DNA of 47,423 nucleotides, taken from assembly GCA_964465065.1 (NCBI GenBank), contig CAYXHZ010000022.1, forward strand, positions 1 to 47,423, read 5' to 3'. Each line of letters begins with the position of its first letter. Position 1 is the stretch's first letter. The notes under the pieces are model-generated. The model searched no databases and was not told where the DNA came from. It saw nothing but the letters and a program-made list of their open reading frames with translations. The position numbers and the translations under genes are program-made. Shown piece by piece: positions 40,238 to 47,423 of this stretch. The stretch is from CAYMND01 sp964465065 (GTDB taxonomy: Bacteria; Acidobacteriota; Aminicenantia; UBA2199).

Positions 40238-41668
40238 ATGCAAAAAACCAGACAATCCAGACTGCTTTCCGTGATCATGGCCTTGACGACAATCTTTTTC
40301 CTGGGCCGAAATGCGGTCCAGGCCTGTTCGACCATCATGTTCAAGAAAGGGAACGAACTTCTGTACGGTCACAACCTCAACAACAACGGCTCCGATATTC
40401 CCGGCCTGGTCTTCATCAACCAGCGCGGTGTCTTCAAGACCGGCCGGACTTGGGACGAGATCATCTACAAGGACCGGCGCAACCCCTCCCGCTTCTCGTG
40501 GATCTCCCGCTACGGTTCGGTCAGCTTCAACACCTTCGCCAAGGATTTCCCGGACGGGGGCATGAATGAGGCCGGCATCTACGTCTGGGAAATGGGGCTC
40601 AGCCATTCCGAAATCGTCTACCCCAAGGATCCGTCCCTGCCGAAACTGAACCAGATGCACTGGATGCAGTACATTCTGGACACTGCGGCCAGCCTCGACG
40701 AGGCCCTGGCCTGTGCCCGGGAATTCGAGATCGACGGCTGGGGCTGGCATTTCTTCTTGGGGGACGGGGAGGGAAACTGTGCGGTCATCGACTTTGTCGA
40801 CGGCCGGGTGGTCGTTCACCGCGGCGAGCAGATGCCGGTACCGGGTCTTTTCAATGCCCGCTATGCCCGGGAAATCAGCCAGTCCCGCTTTTTCAAGGGC
40901 TTTGGCGGCCAGTACGAACCTGTCCTGACCGACAAGCTCGTACCCCGTTACGTCAAGACCGGAGTCATGCTCAAGCAGTACGACGGCCGGGAGGATGCCT
41001 TGGAGTACAGCTACAAGATTCTCGATCATCTCTTTGTCAGCGAAGTGGCTGACTGGTCGGTGGTCTTCGATGTCCGCGGGCGGAGGGTTCATTTCAAGAC
41101 CAGTCGGAACCGGTCCATCAAGCAGTTCTCGCTGGACGGACTGGATTTCTCGAATGCCGGGCCCGTACAGATCCTGGCCATCGATATCGCCGAGGGCGGG
41201 GACGTGGGCGAGCAATTCCAGGCCTACAGCCACGAAAAGATGGCCGATTTCATCCGCACCATCCCGTTGCCGCGTGAATTCTGTGAAATGGGCGGGCTGA
41301 CGAGCGATGAATTCATCACTCGTCTGGCCCGGCATACGGTTCATGCCGAAGAGGCCGGCCAGCAGCCGTTCCTGGGTACCTGGCAGGTCAAGGCCGAAAA
41401 AGAAGGGGATGCCCCCCGCTGGCTGCTCAGGCTCTGGAGCCAGGGCGCGGCGATCCGCGGCGAAATCACCAACGGCCAAGGCTTCGTCAATCGAGGCGAG
41501 ATCGAGCAGATCGGTCTGAAGGGCACGGAGTTTTCTTTTTCATTCCGCGGTCAGAAAGATCGGAGTTTCGTCTTCGCCGACGGAACGCTGCAGGAAAGGC
41601 GGATGATCCTGACTTTCATGGGCCTGGAAGCCGAGTACGGCAGCTTCGAGTTCTCAGCGCTGCCCTGA
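40238..41668 (+). CDS. Exported linear amide C-N hydrolase (choloylglycine hydrolase/penicillin V acylase family)
   Basis: A 476-residue exported Ntn hydrolase. The signal peptide is residues 1-29 (ending VQA), and cleavage would expose C30 (CSTIMF) as the N-terminal nucleophile, as in penicillin V acylases and bile salt hydrolases. GHNLNNNGS, GMNEAGIYVWEMGL and FFLGDGEGNCAVIDF follow the family. Residues about 360-476 form an added C-terminal beta domain (FLGTWQVKAEK ... GSFEFSALP). Substrate could be an N-acyl amino acid, N-acyl-homoserine lactone or conjugated bile acid; the sequence does not decide. AAGGAG upstream. Confidence 0.87.
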   Translation: MQKTRQSRLLSVIMALTTIFFLGRNAVQACSTIMFKKGNELLYGHNLNNNGSDIPGLVFINQRGVFKTGRTWDEIIYKDRRNPSRFSWISRYGSVSFNTFAKDFPDGGMNEAGIYVWEMGLSHSEIVYPKDPSLPKLNQMHWMQYILDTAASLDEALACAREFEIDGWGWHFFLGDGEGNCAVIDFVDGRVVVHRGEQMPVPGLFNARYAREISQSRFFKGFGGQYEPVLTDKLVPRYVKTGVMLKQYDGREDALEYSYKILDHLFVSEVADWSVVFDVRGRRVHFKTSRNRSIKQFSLDGLDFSNAGPVQILAIDIAEGGDVGEQFQAYSHEKMADFIRTIPLPREFCEMGGLTSDEFITRLARHTVHAEEAGQQPFLGTWQVKAEKEGDAPRWLLRLWSQGAAIRGEITNGQGFVNRGEIEQIGLKGTEFSFSFRGQKDRSFVFADGTLQERRMILTFMGLEAEYGSFEFSALP

Positions 41669-41684
41669 CCGGTACGGGATATGC

Positions 41685-41708
41685 AGGGGCGTATGATCAT
41701 ACGCCCCT
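41685..41708. repeat. REP-like perfect palindrome, copy 1
   Basis: A 24-bp perfect palindrome with half-site AGGGGCGTATGA. It lies between convergent genes and reaches into the stop codon of the minus-strand gene. A related imperfect copy is at about 44588-44610. As RNA it would form a 10-bp or longer hairpin. Consistent with a REP-type dispersed repeat that also protects or ends transcripts. Confidence 0.7.
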
Positions 41709-42975
41709 ACCCGTCCTCGCCCTTCGGTTTCCGGCGTTCTCCATAGTATTTTTTCATGCAATCCGGGCAGATGCTGTGGCTGAATTCGGCTTCGGAATGG
41801 CTGTTGATGTAGGCCTCGATCTGGTTCCAGTAGCCCTGGTCGTCCCGGATCTTCTTGCACCAGGCGCAGATGGGTAACAGACCGCTTAAAACTTTGACCT
41901 CCGACAGGACCTTCTCCTTTTCGTTCAGCAGCCGGGCCCGTTCTTCCTCGGCCCGTTGGCGGTCGCTGATGTCGTTGATGCTGCTGAGAATGCAGACCTC
42001 GCCTCCGATGACGATGGTTTCGGCTGAAAAGAGACCGGTCAGGATTTCACCGGACTTGCGCCGAAAGCGGATCTCCCGACCGTGAAACGATCCGCGTTCT
42101 TTCAGACTGGACAGCATGAGCTGCCGATCCTCGATATTGACCCAGACATCCAGTTCCAGCGTGGTTTTCCCGATGACTTCCCGGGTTTGATACCCGGTAA
42201 TGCGGCCAAAGCCATCGTTGACATCGAGCAGCGTCCCGTCGGACTGCCGGGTGATGGTGATGGCATACGGGGCGCAGTGAAAGGCCTTGGAGAATTTCTC
42301 CTCCTGCGCTTCAACCGCCGCCACCAGGCGGTGGTTGACCATCAGCGCCGCCGCGTAGGTCAGCAGGATGAACTGAATCTGCCAAACGAGGTGAAAGCCC
42401 GCCTCGATGGATCCGGTTCGCAGGTATTCGTTGGTCGAGGCCGGATGAGTGAGCAGGGACAGGATACGGTAGAGAAAGATCGCGATATAGGAAATATACA
42501 CCAGTGCCACCATCCGGGTTTGCGACCTGCGGACCGGCTCGACCCGCACGGTCAGCAGCCAGACGCACTGCAGACTGACGATCAGGAGCGCTGCCGCGAT
42601 ATTCACGGTTCTGGTGCGCAACTGGTTGTCCCAAAAGGTGAAGTGGAAGTGAACCAGAACGAAAAGCGTCAGCAGAGCCAGCTTGGGCCACAGGCGGCTC
42701 CGTTGGCCGAAAAACCGTTCCAGGCCTTCCAGGCCCGCCAAGGCGCCACCCACGATGGCGACGCCGGCCACCATGATCGACAGCCAGTCGGCGATAGTAC
42801 CGCGCAGCATGATCAGAATCATCCCCAGGGTCTGCAGAATGAACGCCCCGGCCAGAAGGAGCAGTCCGGGGAAGCGCCGGCGGTTCTGCCGCCAGAGTTC
42901 GACCATCAAGAGAGTGCAGATGAAGACGATGAACGTTCCGGCCAAGATGACGGAATGCAAATCTATCGCTGGCAT
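41707..42975 (-). CDS. Multi-TM PAS-domain sensor ending in the Cys4 module
   Basis: A 422-residue membrane sensor without a kinase or GGDEF domain. The N-terminus (1 to about 225) has about seven transmembrane helices. A PAS domain follows (about 235-350: FSKAFHCAPYAITITRQSDGTLLDVNDGFGRITGY, CILSSINDISDRQRAEEE). A coiled coil leads into the C-terminal module LSGLLPICAWCKKIRDDQG with C370-x2-C373 and C403-x2-C406. That module is 36/49 identical by hand count to the end of the propeller sensor at 26852. The ATG at 42975 is chosen over a TTG four codons upstream; neither has a strong ribosome site. Confidence 0.85.
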   Translation of the reverse strand: MPAIDLHSVILAGTFIVFICTLLMVELWRQNRRRFPGLLLLAGAFILQTLGMILIMLRGTIADWLSIMVAGVAIVGGALAGLEGLERFFGQRSRLWPKLALLTLFVLVHFHFTFWDNQLRTRTVNIAAALLIVSLQCVWLLTVRVEPVRRSQTRMVALVYISYIAIFLYRILSLLTHPASTNEYLRTGSIEAGFHLVWQIQFILLTYAAALMVNHRLVAAVEAQEEKFSKAFHCAPYAITITRQSDGTLLDVNDGFGRITGYQTREVIGKTTLELDVWVNIEDRQLMLSSLKERGSFHGREIRFRRKSGEILTGLFSAETIVIGGEVCILSSINDISDRQRAEEERARLLNEKEKVLSEVKVLSGLLPICAWCKKIRDDQGYWNQIEAYINSHSEAEFSHSICPDCMKKYYGERRKPKGEDG

Positions 42976-43220
42976 GGTAGTTTCCAATTTTCAGTACCGA
43001 TAATAATTATGGATGCCCCGCCTGTTTTTTTCTCTCCGGTCCGAAAAATGCCGGGTTCGACGGGGTACGGACAGGAACGAACGATCATGCGCCTCCTGGC
43101 TAGGTGTAAATACTCATTTTGCAGAATAAGGGTTTTTCCTCAATTCCGAACGGCTGCTCATGGCGTATTATACAGGGATATCGACGCCGGATTTTCTCCA
43201 GCGCCGTCAAGGAGAAGCGC

Positions 43221-44573
43221 ATGACCAGTGTGAACCGTTTCGAATGCAAACCATTCCGTTGGCTTTTTGTCTTGCTCATCCCGGTTTTTTGCTTCATATC
43301 GCTCCGGGCCGCTGATGGAGAACTGATATTGACCGTCATCCGAGCCGATGATCTCTACGGCATTCCCCCCACCATTAAGGTCCACGGGGCCCGGCCGGGA
43401 GAAACGCTCGCCGTGAGCGCACAGGCTCATGACGGGCGTATGGCGCTTTGGCGTTCGCAGGCGGTTTTTCGTGCCGATGAAGATGGCAAGCTGGACCTGG
43501 ACAGCGCCGTTCCGCAAAGCGGATCGTACCAGAATGCCGACGGCCTGGGACTGCTGTGGTCCATGCAGGCTCCGGATCTGAAACGGTCCAGGCCATTCGA
43601 ATTTTCAGGACTCGACGCCTTGCTGGTCCGCTTCACCGTCGCTGCCGCATCGGGGAAGACCGCCGAGGCGTGGATGCGTCGTTCCTATCAGCGACCGGGC
43701 AGCCGTCTGGTACGCGAAGCCGTTGTCGAGCGGGGACTACGCGGTTTTCTCTATGCGCCGGCCGATGGCAAGGCCCATCCCGGTCTCATGCTGCTCAACG
43801 GGTCCAACGGCGGTCTGAGTGAATGGCTTGCCCAGGCCTTTGCCGCCAACGGGTTTTCCTGTCTGACTCTGGCTTACTTCCGCTATCAGGATCTGCCGGC
43901 CGAGATGGACGAGATCCCCCTGGAGTATTTCCAGCGCGGTCTGGACTGGATGCGAAGCCATCCGCTCATCCAGCCGGAGCGGATCGCCGTGGTCGGTGGT
44001 TCGCGGGGTGGCGAGCTGGCTCTTCTCCTCGGCACCCTTTTCCCCGGTATCCGGGCTGTCGTAGCCTGGGTGCCCAACAGCATCGTCTGGCAGACCGAGA
44101 ACATGGATCGTCAGGCCAGGGGGCAAGTCTGTTCGGCCTGGAGTCTGGCTGGAAAGCCGGTCCCCTATGCCCCGTTTCGGGTCAGCGAGGAAGACTGGAA
44201 AAAGATGGCCGACGGCAGTCTGTCTTCAACCCGGCACATGGCCGACATGGGGACGCTCGATCCCCGGGTGCTGGCAGAGGCCGTCATCGCGGTGGAACGC
44301 TTCCGCGGTCCGATTCTGGTCTACTCCGCCAGTGACGACCAGACCGGTCCGGGCGACGAATCGGCGCAGATGATCCTGGCTCGGCTGAAGGGGCATCCTT
44401 TCGAGGTCCGTCACATTCAGGAGCCAGAGACGGGACACATGTCTTTTCTGCCCAACCTGATCACCGCCAATCAGACCTTCATGAACGGAGGCAGCGCCCG
44501 AGGCGACTGCCACGGCGGCGTGATCTGCTGGCGGGAGACTCTGGCTTTCCTGCACCGTCATCTGGACCGTTGA
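43221..44573 (+). CDS. Exported BAAT/acyl-CoA thioester hydrolase-family enzyme
   Basis: A 450-residue alpha/beta hydrolase. A signal peptide (hydrophobic 12-30, ending LRAADG) precedes an N-terminal thioester-hydrolase/BAAT immunoglobulin-like domain (about 35-155). A C-terminal dienelactone-hydrolase-like domain follows. The catalytic triad is readable: S261 in VGGSRGGELAL, D372/D373 in YSASDDQTGPG and H406 in ETGHMSFLP. Mammalian BAAT uses Cys where this has Ser, which favours hydrolysis over amino-acid transfer. Export makes CoA thioesters an unlikely substrate. AAGGAG is seven bases before the ATG at 43221. A weak TATTAT at 43166-43171 may be its -10. Confidence 0.85.
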   Translation: MTSVNRFECKPFRWLFVLLIPVFCFISLRAADGELILTVIRADDLYGIPPTIKVHGARPGETLAVSAQAHDGRMALWRSQAVFRADEDGKLDLDSAVPQSGSYQNADGLGLLWSMQAPDLKRSRPFEFSGLDALLVRFTVAAASGKTAEAWMRRSYQRPGSRLVREAVVERGLRGFLYAPADGKAHPGLMLLNGSNGGLSEWLAQAFAANGFSCLTLAYFRYQDLPAEMDEIPLEYFQRGLDWMRSHPLIQPERIAVVGGSRGGELALLLGTLFPGIRAVVAWVPNSIVWQTENMDRQARGQVCSAWSLAGKPVPYAPFRVSEEDWKKMADGSLSSTRHMADMGTLDPRVLAEAVIAVERFRGPILVYSASDDQTGPGDESAQMILARLKGHPFEVRHIQEPETGHMSFLPNLITANQTFMNGGSARGDCHGGVICWRETLAFLHRHLDR

Positions 44574-44587
44574 GGTCGGGGCTGGCA

Positions 44588-44626
44588 AGGGCGTACGATC
44601 ATATACGCCTGCGCCTGGTTTTTTTT
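44588..44626. repeat. REP-like palindrome, copy 2 (imperfect), followed by a T-tract
   Basis: The sequence around 44588-44610 (AGGGCGTACGATCATATACG and onwards) is a degenerate version of the palindrome at 41685. The stem GGCGTA/TACGCC has an 8-base loop. A run of eight T (44619-44626) follows nine bases later, so it may serve as a terminator for the plus-strand gene ending at 44573. It lies between convergent genes, as copy 1 does. Confidence 0.55.
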
Positions 44627-45515
44627 ATCGTTTGCCACTGTCCCCCGTGAGCCGCGGGTGCAGTTCGTCGAGAAAACCGGCATCGACTGAAAAAATTTCC
44701 TGCTTGCCGCGACGGTCGGTACAGAAGTAGAGGGTGCGGCCATCGGGGCTGACATAGGGTCGCATGTCTCCGGACGGGCCGTCGATTGCTTCGGGCAGTA
44801 TTTGGGCCTGGCTCCACCGGCCGTCCGGCTGGCGGAAGGAAATGTAGATGTCGTTGCCGCCGTGGCCGGCGCTGCGGCGGGAGTCGAAGAGCAGGAAGCT
44901 CTCGTCGGGGGCGATGAAAGGGTGACTTTCGAATTCGACCGTGTTGACGGCCGGGCCGAGATTCTCTGCCCTAGCGTAGCCAGCGGCGGTTTTATAACGG
45001 CAATAGAGATCGAAGCTTCCCAGGCCGTCGGGACGGTTCGAGCTGAAATATATATTGCCGTTCGAGGCTATACTGCACAACATTTCCACATCCGGACCGT
45101 TGATTTGCGGTCCCAGCCGTTCAGGCAGGCCCCAGGCATCGCCCTGACGCTCGGTTCGCCAGATGTCGGGCGCCTGGCCTTCCCGCCAGCCATCGAAAAA
45201 CAGCAAGCGGCCATCGGGGGAGAAACAGGGGTATGCGATATTGCCGTCAAACGGGATGGGCGCCGGGCCCGCTTCGCGCCAATGTCCATCGCGATTGACG
45301 AAACGGAGGATTCGGGTCTCGGCGGCCGGGTTCCAGCGCATCAACCAGAACTCGTCGCTTCCAGGCACGAAGCGCACCGCCAGATCATGCTGGCTCGTCG
45401 CCGCCTCACCGGAAAGAAACGGTTCGGGCCGGATTACTGTGGTGGCATGGATAGCGGTCGCCAGGAGCAGGAAAGATAAAGCGAAGGCCAACCATAGCCG
45501 CCTGATTGTCCTCAT
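44625..45515 (-). CDS. PD40/TolB-like WD40 beta-propeller protein, exported
   Basis: A 296-residue exported protein (signal peptide about 1-24). PD40 repeats are plain: YPCFSPDGRLLFFDGWREG, CSIASNGNIYFSSNRPDG, HPFIAPDESFLLFDSRRSAGHGGNDIY and RPYVSPDGRTLYFCTDRRG. Such propellers bind protein or glycan partners in the periplasm. The ATG overlaps the stop of the upstream propeller gene by four bases (ATGA), so the two are translated together. Confidence 0.87.
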   Translation of the reverse strand: MRTIRRLWLAFALSFLLLATAIHATTVIRPEPFLSGEAATSQHDLAVRFVPGSDEFWLMRWNPAAETRILRFVNRDGHWREAGPAPIPFDGNIAYPCFSPDGRLLFFDGWREGQAPDIWRTERQGDAWGLPERLGPQINGPDVEMLCSIASNGNIYFSSNRPDGLGSFDLYCRYKTAAGYARAENLGPAVNTVEFESHPFIAPDESFLLFDSRRSAGHGGNDIYISFRQPDGRWSQAQILPEAIDGPSGDMRPYVSPDGRTLYFCTDRRGKQEIFSVDAGFLDELHPRLTGDSGKR

Positions 45516-46615
45516 GACCGTCCCCAGCTCAGACGGTACCTGACCAGCGCCGGGTTGTCGTCCTCGTCGACTAAGACGGTCCAGAATTCGTCGCCTCGAA
45601 AGAAAAGGGGTTTCCTCTTGAGGTCGTCGGGGCGTTTGACGCCCGGAATCTTGATATACACCGAATCGACGAGCCTGCCTTCGGCATCGAAACGGTCCAA
45701 GCGCACCCCTTTCTGCGGGTCGATCTGAGAAGTGATCACGAGAAGATCCTTTCCCAAAATGCGCAACGCCCAGATATCGTTGAAAAACTTCCGGCCGGCC
45801 ATGCGTTCCATCTCTTGGTCCTGCTTGTCGGCATCGGGCCGGGGAATATAAGCTTGACGGGCATAGTCGAGCCTGATCTCCCGCACCGGTTTCTGAGCCG
45901 GCCAGTCGAACTGCCGAATCCTGTACAGGTCGTCGCTGACGACATAGACGAATTTCTGCCCGTCGCAGGCACTGAGAAAGCGGGTGATTTCGTTCATGGC
46001 GACAAAGGTTTGCCCTTTCTCGGTTCTGATGATGTCGACGTCCAGGGTATCGAAAAACAGCGGCGTTTTGGCGGCTTTGCCCTGTCCGTCCACGGCGTAA
46101 ACCTGACGGCGGCGCGTGTTGATTCCGGTCTTGATCTTCTGAAAGTCCACGTTTTCCTCGATACAGTAATGTATTCCGTTCAGGGTCAGCAGATAATTCG
46201 AGAACGGCTGGAGTCCGCTCACTTTCAACTCTCGCGACAGCTTGTCGGCGCCGTCGAAAAACATGATTTTCAAGGGCATCATGTTGCTGAGGATGCGGCT
46301 GTCCCCGTCGAATTGGTATTCACCCAAATATTTGACTTCCCCCGGTCCTTCGCCATTCTTGACCAGGTTGGCGATGAATTTTCCCTGAGCGTCGAAGTGC
46401 AGGATCTGATCATCCCCCTGGACGAAGACATCGCCCCGGGCATTGACCTTGAGATCGCTCGGATTCTTGAATAAAAAGCCTCCCGTCTCGTCGCCGATGC
46501 GCAGGGTTTCTTTCATGGTCAGGCTGCGGGGTTCGGCGGACCCGGGTACGGCAATGGGGAACAGCAGAAACGATGCCAACATGCATGCGCTCATGACAGA
46601 AAAACGACGAATCAT
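45512..46615 (-). CDS. Six-bladed beta-propeller protein, exported (paralogue of 29476-30588)
   Basis: A 367-residue exported propeller (signal peptide about 1-27). It shares with the protein at 29476 the motif GKFIANLVKNGEGPGE, the repeat layout, and the end VDEDDNPALVRYRLSW, so they are paralogues. Blades are marked by ILHFDAQGKFI and LDRFDAEGRLVDSV. GAGGTGA precedes the ATG at 46615. It is the first gene of a two-gene operon with the PD40 protein. No enzyme motif is seen. Confidence 0.82.
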   Translation of the reverse strand: MIRRFSVMSACMLASFLLFPIAVPGSAEPRSLTMKETLRIGDETGGFLFKNPSDLKVNARGDVFVQGDDQILHFDAQGKFIANLVKNGEGPGEVKYLGEYQFDGDSRILSNMMPLKIMFFDGADKLSRELKVSGLQPFSNYLLTLNGIHYCIEENVDFQKIKTGINTRRRQVYAVDGQGKAAKTPLFFDTLDVDIIRTEKGQTFVAMNEITRFLSACDGQKFVYVVSDDLYRIRQFDWPAQKPVREIRLDYARQAYIPRPDADKQDQEMERMAGRKFFNDIWALRILGKDLLVITSQIDPQKGVRLDRFDAEGRLVDSVYIKIPGVKRPDDLKRKPLFFRGDEFWTVLVDEDDNPALVRYRLSWGRS

Positions 46616-46658
46616 AGTTCACCTCGATGACGATCTGTACAGTTTAAGACGGGTTCCG

Positions 46659-46676
46659 GCAGAAAAGGTTTTCTGC
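46659..46676. other. 18-bp inverted repeat upstream of the propeller operon
   Basis: GCAGAAAA and TTTTCTGC around a central GG, in the 88-base gap between two minus-strand genes. It could be an operator for the propeller operon or a weak transcript end for the MBL gene. No clear T-tract follows on the minus strand. Confidence 0.3.
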
Positions 46677-46703
46677 ATGGGACGACAAACAACCAACCTG
46701 GTT

Positions 46704-47423
46704 TCATTCGCAATGTATCGCCTGCCGATCCGCTTCGGTCAGGGCCGAAAGCCAGCTTTCCTGGCCGACAATCAGTTTTCCGATCAGCTCTGTCTGCCTT
46801 GGCGAGATGTGCATCAAAGCCGTCCGGGAAGCGCCCAGGCGATCGTGGAGCGCCTTCAGGGCATCCATCCCCAGGGCCTTGAGCATGCCCCGATCCAAGA
46901 GCAGGAGATCCGCCTTCATTCCTTCTGTAAAAGCGATATCGGTGGCGTCCCCGCCGTGAACGAAGGAACGGCCCCCCAGCTGCACCCGATAGGCCACATG
47001 GACATAGCCGTCATCGTAGGTCTTCTTCTCGCCCGTGACGGGATCGATGTCCCAGTAGCGGGCGTGGGGCGCCTTGAGCACATCGATCCGGACGGCGCCG
47101 AATTCTATCGAATTGCCGGCTTCGGCCAGAAACATCGGATTCTTCAGCGTTCCCTCCGCCTGCTCCCTGAGCCGCTTCAGTACTTTGGCCGTTCCGATCA
47201 CTGCCGCATCCGGATGGGAAACCAAGGTCCGGCGTACGAGTTCGGGGTCGAAGTGGTCGACGTGATCATGGGTGAAGAGGAAGACGTCGATGCGCTCGAA
47301 CGGCGTCTTGGCCGTCACCAGCGCCTGGATCTGCTCCTCTTTCGGAGTCTGGCACCAGTCCTCGTTGAGAAAATAGGGGAAGTCGACGACGGCTCGATGA
47401 CCGCCGCCGCTGATCAAAACGCC
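46704..47423 (-). CDS. MBL-fold metallo-hydrolase (partial; start beyond right edge)
   Basis: The visible 239 residues are the C-terminal bulk of a metallo-beta-lactamase-fold hydrolase of the UlaG-like broad group. The metal motif THDHVDHFDPE (HxHxDH) is intact. KAPHARYWDIDP and VHGGDATDIAF supply the later His/Asp ligands. The end (LMHISPRQTELIGKLI) has the final His region. The frame is open to the window edge (a TTG at 47417 is not a convincing start), so the N-terminus is missing. Substrate unknown. Confidence 0.85.
   Translation of the reverse strand, partial: GVLISGGGHRAVVDFPYFLNEDWCQTPKEEQIQALVTAKTPFERIDVFLFTHDHVDHFDPELVRRTLVSHPDAAVIGTAKVLKRLREQAEGTLKNPMFLAEAGNSIEFGAVRIDVLKAPHARYWDIDPVTGEKKTYDDGYVHVAYRVQLGGRSFVHGGDATDIAFTEGMKADLLLLDRGMLKALGMDALKALHDRLGASRTALMHISPRQTELIGKLIVGQESWLSALTEADRQAIHCE

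Noticed and set aside
1..47423. tRNA, rRNA, CRISPR, prophage or insertion-sequence genes
   Set aside because: Looked for on both strands; no cloverleaf ends, repeat-spacer arrays, transposase or phage motifs were recognised.

Overview
The window is a GC-rich bacterial chromosome segment with dense, mostly operonic genes. It suggests a strictly anaerobic, two-membrane (diderm) bacterium. The outer membrane is indicated by an Oar-like TonB-dependent receptor and a beta-barrel protein. Anaerobic energy metabolism is indicated by an electron-bifurcating [FeFe]-hydrogenase, an Rnf complex and a sodium-pump decarboxylase. The mix of GWxTD proteins, carboxypeptidase-regulatory TonB receptors, GEGPGE-type six-bladed propellers and periplasmic peptidases recalls Acidobacteriota/Aminicenantota-like lineages. 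That placement is an inference from family content, not a phylogeny. No tRNA, rRNA, CRISPR array, prophage or insertion sequence was seen.

Layout. 1-5372: envelope genes (partial TonB receptor, GWxTD lipoprotein, secreted M1 peptidase, outer-membrane barrel). 5515-9432: a divergent Na+-translocating methylmalonyl-CoA decarboxylase-type system, with the membrane beta subunit and two one-helix proteins on the minus strand and the carboxyltransferase, a small subunit and the biotin carrier on the plus strand. 9565-12544: RMD1-family protein, C_GCAxxG_C_C protein, PH-like membrane protein and a diacylglycerol-kinase-family enzyme. 12898-16490: a translationally coupled pair of exported M16 proteins, one with an intact zinc motif and one without. 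16611-18097: a NifX-like metallocluster protein and a diiron metallo-beta-lactamase-fold protein.

18255-26756: the centrepiece. A Rex redox repressor gene opens an operon with hydC, hydB and hydA (trimeric bifurcating hydrogenase). It continues with a small [2Fe-2S] protein, a second HydS-type hydrogenase (altered H-cluster pocket, PAS domain) and a SpoIIE/PP2C phosphatase. The last three look like an H2-sensing output module. 31493-36969: rseC-rnfBCDGEA. Together, bifurcating hydrogenase (NADH/ferredoxin to H2), Rnf (ferredoxin to NAD+ with ion pumping) and the Na+-pump decarboxylase form a coherent fermentative energy-conservation set. No hydE/hydF/hydG maturases lie in the window.

26852-31350 and 37023-47423: signalling and accessory genes. 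These are a Reg_prop/Y_Y_Y sensor and a PAS sensor that share an unusual C-terminal Cys4 module, two six-bladed propeller proteins, a PD40 propeller, a B3/B4-domain protein, a YtcJ-like amidohydrolase, an SDR, a stand-alone LytTR regulator, an exported choloylglycine-hydrolase-family enzyme, an exported BAAT/thioesterase-family enzyme and a partial MBL-fold hydrolase. Two related REP-like palindromes (41685, about 44588) sit in gene-end gaps of this right-hand part.

All functional names come from reading motifs by eye. No database search was run.
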